The notes below the pieces were generated by a model. That model was not told the origin of the DNA. It saw nothing but the letters and a program-made list of their open reading frames with translations, and did not search any database. From NCBI GenBank assembly GCA_900659855.1, contig CAACVI010000001.1:363179-427178 (forward strand): 64,000 nucleotides of DNA, read 5' to 3'. This document shows, piece by piece, positions 1-8,861 of the stretch. How positions within the stretch are numbered: the stretch's first letter is position 1; the number at the start of each line of letters is the position of its first letter. The position numbers and the translations under genes are program-made. The stretch is from Candidatus Desulfarcum epimagneticum. Its GTDB lineage: Bacteria > Desulfobacterota > Desulfobacteria > Desulfobacterales > CR-1.

Positions 1-327
1 CTTTAAATCCGGGTCGGTTTCGCCGGGTTTGATCCCGATCTGGTCCTGAATCGCGTCCAGCGCCCGCCCCGCGCCCCGGACATGGCAGGCGGTGCCCATG
101 CAGATGTGAATCTCATGGCGGCCCTTGGGAACCAGGCTGAAGGCTTTGTAAAAGGTGGCGATATGCTGGACCCGTGTCAAAGGGACGTCCAGTTTTTCCC
201 CCACCCTTTCAAGGGCCTCTTTGGGAAGCCAGCGGTTTTCGCTTTGAATGTCCAGCAGTATCTGAATCAGCGAGCTGGGCAGGCTTTCATGCCTGTCAAT
301 AATTTCATCGATTTTTTCCATATCCAT
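1..327 (-). CDS. bamG: BamG, NuoE-like [2Fe-2S] subunit of benzoyl-CoA reductase (3' end cut by window)
   Basis: Partial protein of 109 codons running off the left edge. The fold is NuoE-like (24-kDa thioredoxin-like subunit of complex I): an N-terminal helical part with RWLPKEAL and HIATFYKAF, then the first cysteine pair of a [2Fe-2S] site in CMGTACHVRGA; the second pair would lie beyond the window. Several ATG codons are possible (336, 333, 327, 321); 327 is preferred because AGG lies 9 nt upstream. It begins about 20 bp after bamF, so it belongs to the same transcript. In class II benzoyl-CoA reductases BamG, with BamH and BamI, is thought to form the NADH-dehydrogenase-like module; this role is inferred from family and position. 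Confidence 0.85.
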   Translation of the reverse strand, partial: MDMEKIDEIIDRHESLPSSLIQILLDIQSENRWLPKEALERVGEKLDVPLTRVQHIATFYKAFSLVPKGRHEIHICMGTACHVRGAGRALDAIQDQIGIKPGETDPDLK

Positions 328-355
328 AGACATCATCCTGTGCTTTGCGTTTCTT

Positions 356-1135
356 TCATTCCGCGCCCCGGGCCAGGGCGTAGCGCCTGGCGTCCACATC
401 GTATCGGACCCATCCATGCCTGGATGAGGCGTTCATGCGGCTGGACACCTCGGAGGGGCTGATGCCCAGGCCCTTTGAGATTTCCCCGGCGGAAAGGGGC
501 GATTCTTTTAAAAGCCGCGTTATCTGGCCGATGGCCAGTTTGTCGGCGATCAGCTCATCAAAGAGCCGGAGCCACTCTTCGCTGTTCAGGAAGGACTCAT
601 AGGCCTCTTGTGATTTGACCGATGGTTTCAGCCTCCGGTTTTCCGCCAGTTTCATGTAGGGGACCAGCTGCCTGGCGGCCTCGATTTTGGGCCGCCATCG
701 CTTTTCGTCCTCCTCCCCGCCCGTTCCGATGGGCCCCATCTCCTTGACCTGGTTTGTGAAATCGTCAATGAGCCGGGTCAGAAGAATGCCGTCTCCGCCG
801 GACATGAATTCGATGCGGAGACGCTCCGGGGACAGGCCGACGCGCGTCATGATTTCCCGGCACAGGCGCGCGGCGCTCAGCGCGTCGTAATTGCCATGGG
901 TGACATAGTTGCACTCATCCAGCCGGCATCCGCCGATAAACACGCCGTCCTGGCCGTTGGAAAAGGCCCTGAGAATAAACTCCAGGTCCACCCTTCCGGA
1001 GCACATCACACGAATGAGCCTGATTTTATTTGTATATTGAAGTCTGGAAACTCCAGCCATGTCCGCGGCGCCGTACGCTCACCAGTGACAGACAAATCCC
1101 AGAACTTTCGGTTTAAACTCCGCGTCCGCGCTCAT
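356..1135 (-). CDS. bamF: BamF, MvhD-like selenoprotein (UGA at residue 19 read as Sec)
   Basis: 259-residue product if the in-frame TGA at 1081-1079 is decoded as selenocysteine. Without it the frame would start only at 1060 and lose the conserved N-terminus. Around the UGA the protein reads GFVCHW-U-AYGAADMAG, exactly where MvhD/VhuD/FrhD proteins carry Cys or Sec, and further on RLIRVMCSGRVD is the family signature. Start at 1135 (ATG AGC) has AGGAGG 9 nt upstream. Residues 1 to about 140 form the MvhD iron-sulfur domain. The last about 100 residues look like a winged helix (GEISKGLGISPSEVSSRMN), an addition to the minimal MvhD. It likely passes electrons between BamE and the BamGHI module. 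A Sec-containing BamF is known from related benzoate degraders. Confidence 0.92.
1044..1081 (-). promoter_or_regulatory. Selenocysteine UGA and possible SECIS hairpin of bamF
   Basis: The UGA is at 1081-1079. Starting 23 nt downstream is the small hairpin CTGGA-GTT-TCCAG (1056-1044). Bacterial SECIS elements lie within about 40 nt after the UGA inside the reading frame, so the place fits. The stem is short and the loop does not clearly match known SelB-binding loops, so the structural assignment is weaker than for bamE. Confidence 0.5.
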
Positions 1136-1153
1136 TGATTCCATCCTCCTTTT

Positions 1154-4100
1154 TCAGCGGCCCGCCGGGTCTTCAATGGCCGCGTCGATTTGACTCAAAA
1201 GCTCCTGATCGGTAAAATGCTTCAGCACAATGGCGCTGGTCGGGCATTTGGCGTTGCAAAGGCCGTCTCCTTTGCACAAAATGGGGTTCACCCGGGCCTT
1301 TTTGCCCTTTGGGGTGTCCGCAAAGTCGATGGCCCCGTAGGAGCAGACATCCACGCAGGCCCCGCACGACACGCAGTCGTTTTCCCTGACCTCGCAGACC
1401 GCGCCCGAGGCGGTGACGGTGTCGCCGGACAAAAGGGTCAAAACCCGGCCGGCGGCGCCGTAGGCCTGGCTGACGGCCTCGGACAGGTGTTTGGGATAGT
1501 GGGCCATTCCGCACAGGTACACGCCGTCGGCGGCGAACTCCACCGGCTTTAATTTGACATGGGCCTCTTTGAAAAAATCGTCCGGGCTCAGCGCCGCCTT
1601 GAACAGCCCCGCCATTTCCCCGATGTCGTCGGGAGGCAAAACGGCGGCTGCCAGGGCCAGGCAGTCGGCGTCTATTTCAAGCCGCTGGCCCAAAACGGGA
1701 TCGGCGACCGTTATCCGCACCATGTCTTTGCCCCCTTCCGTCACGGCCTCCGCCGTCGGCCTGTCCGCCGGGTCCCATCGGATGAACCGGACATGTTTGT
1801 CTGACGCCTCGCGGTAATAGTCCTCCCTCAGACCATAGGTTCTCATATCCCTGAAAAGGATGTGGATGTCCATATCGGGGTTGATTTTTTTGAGTTTGAG
1901 CGCGTTTTTAACGGCGTGGGAGCAGCAGATCCGGCTGCAGTAGCCCCGGTCTTCGTTCCGGCATCCCACGCACTGGATCATGACCAGGGTTTCGGCCCGG
2001 GTCACCCGCTCTTCTTTTTGGGCGATTTTTTCCTCCAGCTCCAGAAGGGTCATGACCCGGTCGTTTTGCCCATAGAGATATTCGGAGGGCCGGTATTCCC
2101 GGGCGCCGATGGCCAGAACAGCCGCGCCGTGCTCGATTTTTTTCACACGGCCTTCGGTTTCCACCGTGGTCACGAAGCTGCCCACATACCCGGAAACGTC
2201 CTGGATGACGGCGTCATGGGAGATGTGCACGCGGGGGTTTTCGTAAACCGAGCGGATCAAATCTTTTAAATAGGCCTGGACATCCATTCCCTCCAGGGTG
2301 GAGTGAATTCTTCGGGCCGTCCCCCCGAGATTTTTCTCCTTTTCCACCAGGTGGACCTCATGCCCCTGCGCCGCGATGGACAGGGCGCAGGTCATGCCGG
2401 CCACGCCGCCTCCCACCACCAGGGCCGTTTTGTTCACCGGCAGGTCGAATTCCATCAACGGCTCCAGGTGACGGGCCCGGGCCGCGGACATGCGGATGAT
2501 GTCTTTGGCTTTTTCAGTGGCCTCTTCCTTTTCTTTGGAATGCACCCAGGAGCAATGCTCCCGGATATTGGCCATTTCACAGTAATACGGATTGAGCCCC
2601 GCCTCCCGGAGGGTGTCCCGGAAAAGCGGCTCCAGGGTCCGGGGGGAGCACGCGGCGATCACCACCCGGTTGAGGCCCTTTTCCTTTGCCATGTCCGTGA
2701 TTTCCTGGGCGGAATTGGTGGCGCATGAAAAAAGCTGCTCCTGGGCGTGGACCACATGGGGCAGGGCCAGGGTGTATTCGACCGTGGAGGGGACATCCAC
2801 CACGCTTCCGATATTGGCCCCGCAGTGACACACGAAAACGCCGATTTTGGGCTCCTCAAGGGAGACGTCTTTCTCCGGGGGATACACCCGTTCCCGGGCC
2901 AGTTTTCCGCGCCGGTAATCCAGAAGCTCGCCGCATTGGGAGCCGGCGGCGCTGGCGGTGAAAACCGACTCGGGGATATCCAGGGGCCCCTGGAAGGCGC
3001 CGCTGACAAAGACCCCGGGGCGGCCGGTCTTCATGGGATTTTCGGGAAGCGCCTCGCAGAATCCGTGGGGGTTTAGTTCGATCCCGAAGTCCTTTGACAG
3101 TTTTTCCCGGTCCTCCGGGGGATTGAGCCCCACAGACAGCGTCACCAGGTCGAACTCCTCTTCTTTGACGCCCTCAAGGGGGTCGGCGTACCTGAGAATC
3201 ACATTGCGGCTCTCCGGGCTCTCCCGGTCGATGGACGGATAGGCCCGGACAAACCGAACGCCGGCGGCCTCGGCTCTTTCCCGGTATCGTTCAAAATCTT
3301 TGCCATGGGACCGGATGTCGTTGTGGAAAATGACGCACTCGGCGTCCGGGTTGTGGTCCTTTGTCAAAATCGCCTGTTTCTGGCTGTATGTGCAGCAGAC
3401 CCCTGAGCAGTAGCTGTTCTCCTCCGAATTTTTCGGGTTTGAGCGTCTGGAGCCCACGCATTGGATCCAGGCGATTTTACGGGGATGGGCCTGGTCGGAG
3501 GCCCGCAGGATTTTGCCGCCGTACGGGCCGGTGGCGGACAAAAGCCGCTCATAGTCCATGCTGGCGACCACGTTGGGAAATTTTCTGTAGTGGTATTCGT
3601 TTTTGACGCCGGGATCAAAGGGCTTCATGCCCGAAGACAGGATGACGGCGCCGACGTGGATGTCGGTTTTTTCAGGCTCCTGTCTGAAATCAATGGCGTC
3701 GGCCTGGCACACGTTCTGGCAGATGCCGCATTTTTTTTCTTTGAGATACAGACAGCTTTCGTCCACATAGGCCACCAGGGGAATGGCCTGGGAAAAATAG
3801 ACATGGACGGCTTTGGCGGCGGATATTTCCTGGTTGAATGGATCCGGGTATTCAACCGGGCAGTATTCGACGCAGGTGGCGCAGCCCGTGCATTTGTCCT
3901 CGATGATGTAGCGGGGGGTTTTGGTCAGGGAAACCGTGAAATTTCCCGGCTCCCCCTCCACGCCGCTGATTTCTGAAAATGTCAGAACCTCTATGTTTGG
4001 ATGCCGGCCGACCTCGACCAGTTTGGGAGACAGAATTCACATGGAGCAGTCGTTCGTGGGAAAGGTCTTGTCCAGCTGGGCCATATGGCCGCCGATGCTC

Positions 4101-4252
4101 GGGGACTTTTCAACCAGAAAGACTTTGAAGCCGGCGGCCGCGAGATCCAGGGAGGCCTGGATGCCGCTGATTCCCCCGCCCAGAACCATGACATCTCCCA
4201 CGTGGCTTTGGGGACCGTTTCCTTCCATTTGTTTGTTGTTTTTCACTTCCAT
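1154..4252 (-). CDS. bamE: BamE, double HdrA-like flavin/Fe-S selenoprotein (UGA at residue 72 read as Sec)
   Basis: 1032 residues if the in-frame TGA at 4039-4037 is read as Sec. The context is [20 protein letters not shown], the conserved Cys/Sec site of HdrA. Order of parts: FAD-binding [14 protein letters not shown] (about 23-36) and GGHMAQLDK; Sec72; Fe-S motifs [12 protein letters not shown] and CGICQNVC; a second HdrA-type half beginning near [11 protein letters not shown] with its own FAD motif [15 protein letters not shown]-terminal two-cluster ferredoxin [11 protein letters not shown] and [12 protein letters not shown]. The start has AAGGA just upstream. It is the HdrA-like candidate for flavin-based electron bifurcation or transfer in the benzoyl-CoA reductase complex. 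The double HdrA plan is much longer than methanogen HdrA. Confidence 0.93.
4004..4039 (-). promoter_or_regulatory. Selenocysteine UGA and SECIS-like hairpin of bamE
   Basis: UGA at 4039-4037. From 16 nt after it, CTGGTC (4021-4016) pairs with GGCCGG (4009-4004), including G-U pairs, around the six-base loop GAGGTC. The loop contains AGGUC, resembling the apical loop of the E. coli fdhF SECIS, and the distance from the UGA is also similar. This supports true recoding over a nonsense mutation. Confidence 0.7.
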
Positions 4253-4278
4253 CCGTCCTTATTTAGATTTTAATGTTC

Positions 4279-5442
4279 CTAAATGATCTCGCTGACGATT
4301 TCCGCGATGTCTTTGATTTCCAGGACGTCGTCATACTCCAGGTTCAGGCGGCTTTCCTCAAAGTTGGTGACGCAGTAGGGACAGCACGTGACCAGCTCCC
4401 GGGCCCCGGCGTCGCGGGCCTGTTTGAGACGGATGTCCGAGAATCTTTCCGCCATGGGCGTGTCCATCCATATCCGGCCGCCGCCCCCGCCGCAGCACAG
4501 GCTGTCGGCGCCGAAATCCGCCATTTCCACCAATTCGAGACCGGGCGCCTTTTTTAAAATTTCCCGGGGCTCGTCATAGACGCCGTTGTGCCGCCCCAGG
4601 TAGCAGGGGTCGTGATACGCCACTTTTTTCTCATAGCTCCCGGACAGCTCAAGCCTTCCCTCGCGGATCAGCTCCAGCAGATACTGGGAGATATGGACCA
4701 CGTCAAAGGCCGCCTTGAATTCGGGATATTCGTTTTTGAATGTGTGGAAGCAATGGGGGGAGGACACCAGGATTCTTTGGACCCCATGATCGATGAACGC
4801 CTTGATGTTGTCCCGGGCCAGTTTTTTAAACGCGTCCTCGCCGCCTGTTTTGCGGATGCTTTCCCCGCAGCAGCTTTCCTTTTCCCCCAGTATGCCGAAG
4901 CCCACGCCCGCCTTGTCCAGGACGCGGGCGGTGGCCGCGGCCACCCGTTTCATTCTCGGGTCATAGCTTAAGTAGCAGCCGACGAAATACAGGATGTCCA
5001 TCCCTTCTTCAAAGGGTTTCACCGGCAGCTCTTTGGCCCAGTCGCCGCGTTTTTCCCGATCCCCCTGCAGGGGGTTGCCCTCGGAAATCAGGCTGGCCCG
5101 GGCCGTGCGGGCGCTTTTGACCGAGGCGGGAAAAATCTCGTACTCCGAGGCCACCCGGCGCAGGGAAATCCCCAGCTCGATCTGGTCCACCCCCCGGGGG
5201 CACCGCTCGGGGCATCTTCCGCAGGTGGAGCAGCGCCATATGTCTTCGCCGTCGATTTCGGAAAGGCCGAAGGCGGCCTCCCGGATGATTTTGCGCATGC
5301 TGAAGGGCCGGACCCGGTTCCACGGGCAGACCGCGTCGCACAGCCCGCACTGAAAGCAAAGCCTGAACGTTTCTCCGCCGGCGTCTTTGATCTCCTCTGT
5401 CACTTCTTTGAAAGGGGCGACTGTTTCCACTGTCTTTTTCAA
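4279..5442 (-). CDS. bamD: BamD, HdrC-HdrB-type (HdrD-like) iron-sulfur protein
   Basis: 387 residues. The N-terminal part has two classical [4Fe-4S] motifs, CFQCGLCDAVCPWN and CSTCGRCPERCPRG. The C-terminal part has two CCG-type domains, seen in FVGCYLSYDP with ESCCGES, and HDPCYLGRHNGVYD with SLCCGGGGGR, followed by TCCPYC. This arrangement equals HdrC fused to HdrB (HdrD). The frame opens right after a stop codon; the first usable start is TTG at 5442 with GAGGA very close, and GTG at 5430 is an alternative. It lies between the terminator-like hairpin after bamC and bamE. Its likely role is electron transfer between the BamE flavin module and BamBC. Confidence 0.9.
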   Translation of the reverse strand: MKKTVETVAPFKEVTEEIKDAGGETFRLCFQCGLCDAVCPWNRVRPFSMRKIIREAAFGLSEIDGEDIWRCSTCGRCPERCPRGVDQIELGISLRRVASEYEIFPASVKSARTARASLISEGNPLQGDREKRGDWAKELPVKPFEEGMDILYFVGCYLSYDPRMKRVAAATARVLDKAGVGFGILGEKESCCGESIRKTGGEDAFKKLARDNIKAFIDHGVQRILVSSPHCFHTFKNEYPEFKAAFDVVHISQYLLELIREGRLELSGSYEKKVAYHDPCYLGRHNGVYDEPREILKKAPGLELVEMADFGADSLCCGGGGGRIWMDTPMAERFSDIRLKQARDAGARELVTCCPYCVTNFEESRLNLEYDDVLEIKDIAEIVSEII

Positions 5443-5460
5443 TCCTCACTGATTTGATGG

Positions 5461-5490
5461 CGCCCGGGGAGACAGGGTCCTCCCGGGGCC
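5461..5490 (-). other. GC-rich hairpin in the bamC-bamD spacer
   Basis: On the minus strand CCCGGGAG and CTCCCCGGG pair around a short loop, giving a strong stem just downstream of the terminator-like hairpin and about 20 nt before bamD. It could protect the 5' end of a processed or read-through bamD transcript, or simply hide the weak bamD ribosome site. No family match is claimed. Confidence 0.5.
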
Positions 5491-5499
5491 TTTGGCGTC

Positions 5500-5521
5500 A
5501 AAAAAATCGCCGGATCCGGCG
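5500..5521 (-). terminator. Terminator-like hairpin between bamC and bamD
   Basis: Two bases after the bamC stop codon the minus strand shows the perfect palindrome CGCCGGATCCGGCG, one A, then seven T. This is the form of a Rho-independent terminator inside an operon that otherwise continues. Partial read-through would give more bamBC than bamDEFG message. Confidence 0.75.
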
Positions 5522-5523
5522 CC

Positions 5524-6069
5524 TCAGTCCTTTTCGGACATTCTGGAAACGGCGTCCATGAGCTTTTGAAGGCCGTGTTTGTCCGCCAGCGCCTCCAGGC
5601 CGATCTCCATCTCGTCCCGGGCGTCCTCCTCCTCTTCTTCGTCGGCCGGCCTTTCCTCCAGGGTCAGGGCGTCCACCAGGCACCAGCGCACGCACAGGGG
5701 CTCGTCCTCGCCCTCGCACATGTCGCATTTCAAAGGAAGACCGGAATCGGGCTCTTTGAAGTCCTCCCGGGACGGGCACGAGGCCCTGCAGAAGGCGCAC
5801 TCGTCATATTCCTTTCCGTCAATGACGTACTGGTCTCTGCCGGCGCATTCGGCCGGGGCGTAGTCCCCGGCGTAAACCGGGACATACACGTCTTTCAAGG
5901 GGTCCCGGATCACCCGGATTCGGGACCGGGCCGGATTGTTTCCGCTGTATTTCGGCGCCGCGTGAAAGGCGGAGCAGATCATTTCGCACGCCCGGCAGCC
6001 GTTGCATTTGTCCACGTCGATCCGGACGGTTTTGATGGTTTTTTTGGGTTTGTCGCTTTCGGAATTCAA
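5524..6069 (-). CDS. bamC: BamC, multi-[4Fe-4S] electron-transfer subunit of benzoyl-CoA reductase
   Basis: 181 residues, ferredoxin-like with several cluster motifs: CNGCRACEMIC near residue 22, CAFCRASCPS near residue 91, and CDMCEGEDEPLCVRWC. An acidic linker (EEEEEDARDE) precedes a short helical tail. Start codon is TTG at 6069 with GGAGG 9 nt upstream; no ATG fits. It follows bamB by 17 bp. In the characterised complex BamC sits next to the catalytic BamB and passes electrons to it; the family length of about 180 residues agrees. Confidence 0.92.
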   Translation of the reverse strand: MNSESDKPKKTIKTVRIDVDKCNGCRACEMICSAFHAAPKYSGNNPARSRIRVIRDPLKDVYVPVYAGDYAPAECAGRDQYVIDGKEYDECAFCRASCPSREDFKEPDSGLPLKCDMCEGEDEPLCVRWCLVDALTLEERPADEEEEEDARDEMEIGLEALADKHGLQKLMDAVSRMSEKD

Positions 6070-6086
6070 GTGTCGCGCCCTCCGGT

Positions 6087-8081
6087 TTACTGATTGATTC
6101 CTTCTTGCGTCGCTGTCGCGTCGCCGTCATTTAAAACGCCCCGCTGGATGAAGTCTTCGGCCACATAGCCCAGGCCCAGCTCCTCCAGGGCTTCCCGGGT
6201 GGGGACGCCGTCGCTGTTCCACCCCTTCAGGGTGTAGTACGAGTCCAGAAGCTCTTCCTCAAGCTCGGGAAACCGTTTTTTCCAGTGGTTCTCGGGGGGT
6301 TTGTCGTCTTTTCTTCTCATGCCCCTTCGAATGTTGATGGCCCGGATCAGGGTCCGGTAGCGCTTGGCCGCCTGGGTCAGCGTCTCCTCGTCCATGTCCA
6401 CCCCGGCGCCTGATGAGATGAATTTGGGGTAGTTGTGGATGTGGTAGGGCGGTTTTAAGGGAAATGAGGACAGGCCGGCGCACATGCCCAGCGCGTCGTC
6501 AATGTAGTGCATCCGCTCCTGCCAGTCCACGATGTCGCAGGTCATCTCCACCGTGGGATAATAGGGGATGGAGTTTTCCCCCCTCAGCTCCCAGTCCAGG
6601 AAATACTGTTTGAACTTTTCATGGGGGACCTGGATCCAGTCTTTGACAAAGGCTTCCCGCTGCTCCCGTTTGGGAAAGGGGGCCTGGGGAAACTGGCCCT
6701 CGATCTGGGTGATGTTCATTTTCTCGCCGGTGGCGTACATCAGAAAATAAATGGGATTGAGCATGGACAGCTTGAGCGGGAGCTGCTCGTGTTTTTTGAT
6801 GTTGTTGTGGGCGTAGGCCTCGGCGCCGTTTCCGATCTTTTTGGCCGCCCAGTAGGTGCCGTCGGCCAGGATGTCGCCGATCCCCTCCCGCCGCACGATT
6901 TTGTCCAGAAGCCAGTAAAACCGGCCGTCGTTGTCCTCGGGCATTCCGGGGAAATCCTCGTCTTTGAGGATGCCGTCCTCATAAAGCTCCAGGGCAAAGG
7001 CCATGACCTGGGGGGCGGAGAACCCGTCCACCCCGTACTCCGTGGCCTTCTGGGCGATTTTAAGCCCGAAGTCCAAATCCGACATGGCGGCCATGGTGTA
7101 GGTGAGCTTGGAAAAGCATTTCATCATATACGTGGGAAAGCCCGGGATGGACAGGGTGGCCCCGCATTCCATGGGGCAGTTGTAGCAGCTGACGAACCGG
7201 TTGCGCGACTGCTCCATGGTTTCGGTCCACGCTTTGGCGATTTCATCGGTCCAGAACCCTTTCCTCCGGGTCCTGGAATTGCCCCACATGAAGTTTTCCG
7301 TGTGCCATTTTTCGTCGTGCACCTTCATCTCCTGGGGAGAGCCCAGGCCGGCCAGAATGGGCATCACGCCCGGGATGGGGTTGTCCTCCCGGAATTTGAT
7401 GTATTCCAGGACCTCCCGGCAAAGCTCCAGGAACTCTTCGGGGCGGGCGAGATGGATGTCCCGGGTTCCCCGGACCGCGATGGCCTTGACGCCTTTGTCC
7501 CCCATCACGGCGCCGATGCCCCCCCGGCTGGCGCTGGAGCGGCCCTGCTCCACGGAGGCGAAATAGACCCGGTTTTCCCCGGCCATTCCGATGGCGGCCA
7601 CCTGGGCCTTGGGCTGGTCCAGCTCTTTTTTGATGATCTCCGCCGTCTCAATGGCGCCCTTGCCCTTTAAATGGGAGGCGTCTTTGATCTCCACCTTGTC
7701 GTTGTGAATCCAGATGTAAACCAGGTCCGGGGATTTTCCCCGAAGGATCACCTTGTCGTAGCCGGCGTATTTGAGTTCCGGGGCCCAGAATCCGCCCATC
7801 ATGGAAAAGGCCATGAGATGGGTCTGGGGGGAAATGGTGGAGAGAATGGTGCGGTTGCAGCCGGTGGCCGGGGTGCCGCACAGAAGGCCCGCTGAGAATA
7901 TCAGCAGGTTTTCGGGCGAAAAGGCGTCCACCTCCGGGGGAACCCGGTCCCACAGTATTTTGGCGTTGGTTCCCAGACCCCCCAGGTAAAGCTCGGTGTC
8001 TTTGGGATCGGTCTCGTGTTTTTCGATGTTTCCACGGGTCAGATCGATTTCCAGGTTAAACCCTGTTTCCGCGTGTCTCAT
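6087..8081 (-). CDS. bamB: BamB, tungsten active-site subunit of class II benzoyl-CoA reductase
   Basis: 664 residues, a member of the aldehyde:ferredoxin oxidoreductase family whose whole length resembles BamB as I recall it from Geobacter. Seen: LYLGGLGTNAKILWD near the N-terminus, MMGGFWAPELKYAGYDK, EQGRSSASRGGIGAVMGDKG (tungstopterin region), the Fe-S cysteines in SCYNCPMECG, GMCAGLSSFP, and the conserved C-terminal NIRRGMRRKDDKPP. It reduces benzoyl-CoA to the 1,5-dienoyl-CoA without ATP. I chose ATG 8081 rather than an in-frame ATG at 8117 because AGGGAGA sits 5 nt before it and the protein then begins MRHAETGFNLEID as family members do. First gene of the bam operon. Confidence 0.96.
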   Translation of the reverse strand: MRHAETGFNLEIDLTRGNIEKHETDPKDTELYLGGLGTNAKILWDRVPPEVDAFSPENLLIFSAGLLCGTPATGCNRTILSTISPQTHLMAFSMMGGFWAPELKYAGYDKVILRGKSPDLVYIWIHNDKVEIKDASHLKGKGAIETAEIIKKELDQPKAQVAAIGMAGENRVYFASVEQGRSSASRGGIGAVMGDKGVKAIAVRGTRDIHLARPEEFLELCREVLEYIKFREDNPIPGVMPILAGLGSPQEMKVHDEKWHTENFMWGNSRTRRKGFWTDEIAKAWTETMEQSRNRFVSCYNCPMECGATLSIPGFPTYMMKCFSKLTYTMAAMSDLDFGLKIAQKATEYGVDGFSAPQVMAFALELYEDGILKDEDFPGMPEDNDGRFYWLLDKIVRREGIGDILADGTYWAAKKIGNGAEAYAHNNIKKHEQLPLKLSMLNPIYFLMYATGEKMNITQIEGQFPQAPFPKREQREAFVKDWIQVPHEKFKQYFLDWELRGENSIPYYPTVEMTCDIVDWQERMHYIDDALGMCAGLSSFPLKPPYHIHNYPKFISSGAGVDMDEETLTQAAKRYRTLIRAINIRRGMRRKDDKPPENHWKKRFPELEEELLDSYYTLKGWNSDGVPTREALEELGLGYVAEDFIQRGVLNDGDATATQEGINQ

Positions 8082-8199
8082 TTTTATCTCCCTGGGGCGG
8101 TTTCCGCCCGGCGCCATGTCGCGTCGTCACAGGCGGGCCGCCAATGGAAAAAATTTTCAAGATGTTTCGGCCAAGGCCGGTTTGTCGTCCGGGCCTTTG

Positions 8200-8239
8200 A
8201 AGGACCCTGTCCTTTTATAACTATATACAGCGGAGCTGT
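8200..8239 (-). promoter_or_regulatory. Bam operon leader with two small inverted repeats
   Basis: The transcribed leader between the promoter and bamB (about 170 nt) contains ACAGCTCCGCTGT (8239-8227) and AAGGACAGGGTCCTT (8214-8200) on the minus strand. Each is an imperfect-centre palindrome and either could be a regulator site or an RNA hairpin. No regulator gene for benzoate degradation is visible nearby. Confidence 0.4.
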
Positions 8240-8256
8240 TCGGATATAATCATCAC

Positions 8257-8285
8257 AAATTAGCCACATTGTAACCACTTGTCAA
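8257..8285 (-). promoter_or_regulatory. Sigma70-type promoter of the bam operon
   Basis: Minus strand TTGACA (8285-8280), 17-bp spacer, TAATTT (8262-8257). The -35 is perfect and the -10 near consensus. It faces bamB with no other gene between. Confidence 0.75.
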
Positions 8286-8306
8286 GAAAAAACCGGGCGA
8301 AAAAAA

Positions 8307-8798
8307 TCAGTCCGGGTCCACAGGCGTCTTGCAGGCGTTGCACCGCCCGGCGCCCCGGAAAAGTTTGCTCCCGCACTCCGGGCAGACATACCGGGCCTCT
8401 TCGTCCTCGATCCATTTTTCAACGCCGACCTCCCGGCAATGGGGCACGCAGCGTAAAATGACCTTTTTCCCCACGGTCATGGGAAAGTTTTCAATGTGGC
8501 CGCAGGGAAAATCCCCGCACTCCCAGCATCCGGCATGGCCCTTTTCCATGGCGCAGTCCCGGATCTCGCACTGCCGGCAATGCATGAAACGCTCGTCGGA
8601 CAGACATCCCCGGCACCGGATGTCGTCTGCTGAAAGGGTTTCGGCGCCGGGCAGCGCCCCTTTGCCCGGGGCCTCGCCCCGGTACACGCCGACCAGAAGC
8701 TCTTTGAATTTCTGATTGTCGTCCTGATGCGCCATGTAAATGGCGCAAACGCCGCAGTAAAGGCCGCAGGGCGACACAAAGTCGGGGTTGATTTTCAT
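8307..8798 (-). CDS. DUF3795-type cysteine-rich protein with C-terminal zinc ribbon
   Basis: 163 residues. The N-terminal part has the DUF3795 layout CGLYCGVCAIY, then CRGCLSDERFMHCRQCEIRDCA and CWECGDFPC. A short C-terminal zinc-ribbon follows (CPECGSKLFRGAGRCNACKTP). The pattern suggests several metal sites, but the function of the family is unknown. ATG 8798 is used because GGAGG lies 9 nt upstream; an in-frame ATG at 8858 has no ribosome site and lies inside the end of the next gene's repeat. It lies directly upstream of the bam promoter on the same strand. A shorter DUF3795 protein is at 48252. Confidence 0.75.
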   Translation of the reverse strand: MKINPDFVSPCGLYCGVCAIYMAHQDDNQKFKELLVGVYRGEAPGKGALPGAETLSADDIRCRGCLSDERFMHCRQCEIRDCAMEKGHAGCWECGDFPCGHIENFPMTVGKKVILRCVPHCREVGVEKWIEDEEARYVCPECGSKLFRGAGRCNACKTPVDPD

Positions 8799-8835
8799 GG
8801 GTTTGGGCCTCCGGTTTTTTTGGTTTTTTTGTTCC

Positions 8836-8861
8836 GATTCACGGATTTCTTCTGTCATATA
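8836..8861. repeat. Direct repeat, copy 1, at the 3' end of the nucleotidyltransferase gene
   Basis: A 26-bp sequence (GATTCACGGATTTCTTCTG...) recurs at 9166-9191 with two mismatches, 330 bp away and in the same orientation. The two copies bracket the small nucleotidyltransferase gene. The repeat encodes that protein's final residues YDRRNP; the other copy encodes YDGRNP and a stop. Confidence 0.8.

Noticed and set aside
1079-4039. bamE and bamF as pseudogenes broken by stop codons
   Set aside because: Both stops are UGA, both fall at known Cys/Sec redox positions, family sequence continues on both sides, and ribosome sites precede the upstream starts. Recoding explains all of this; decay does not.
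6507-7670. Long plus-strand open frame opposite bamB (387 codons)
   Set aside because: GC-rich codon shadow of bamB, with no recognisable motif and no ribosome site.
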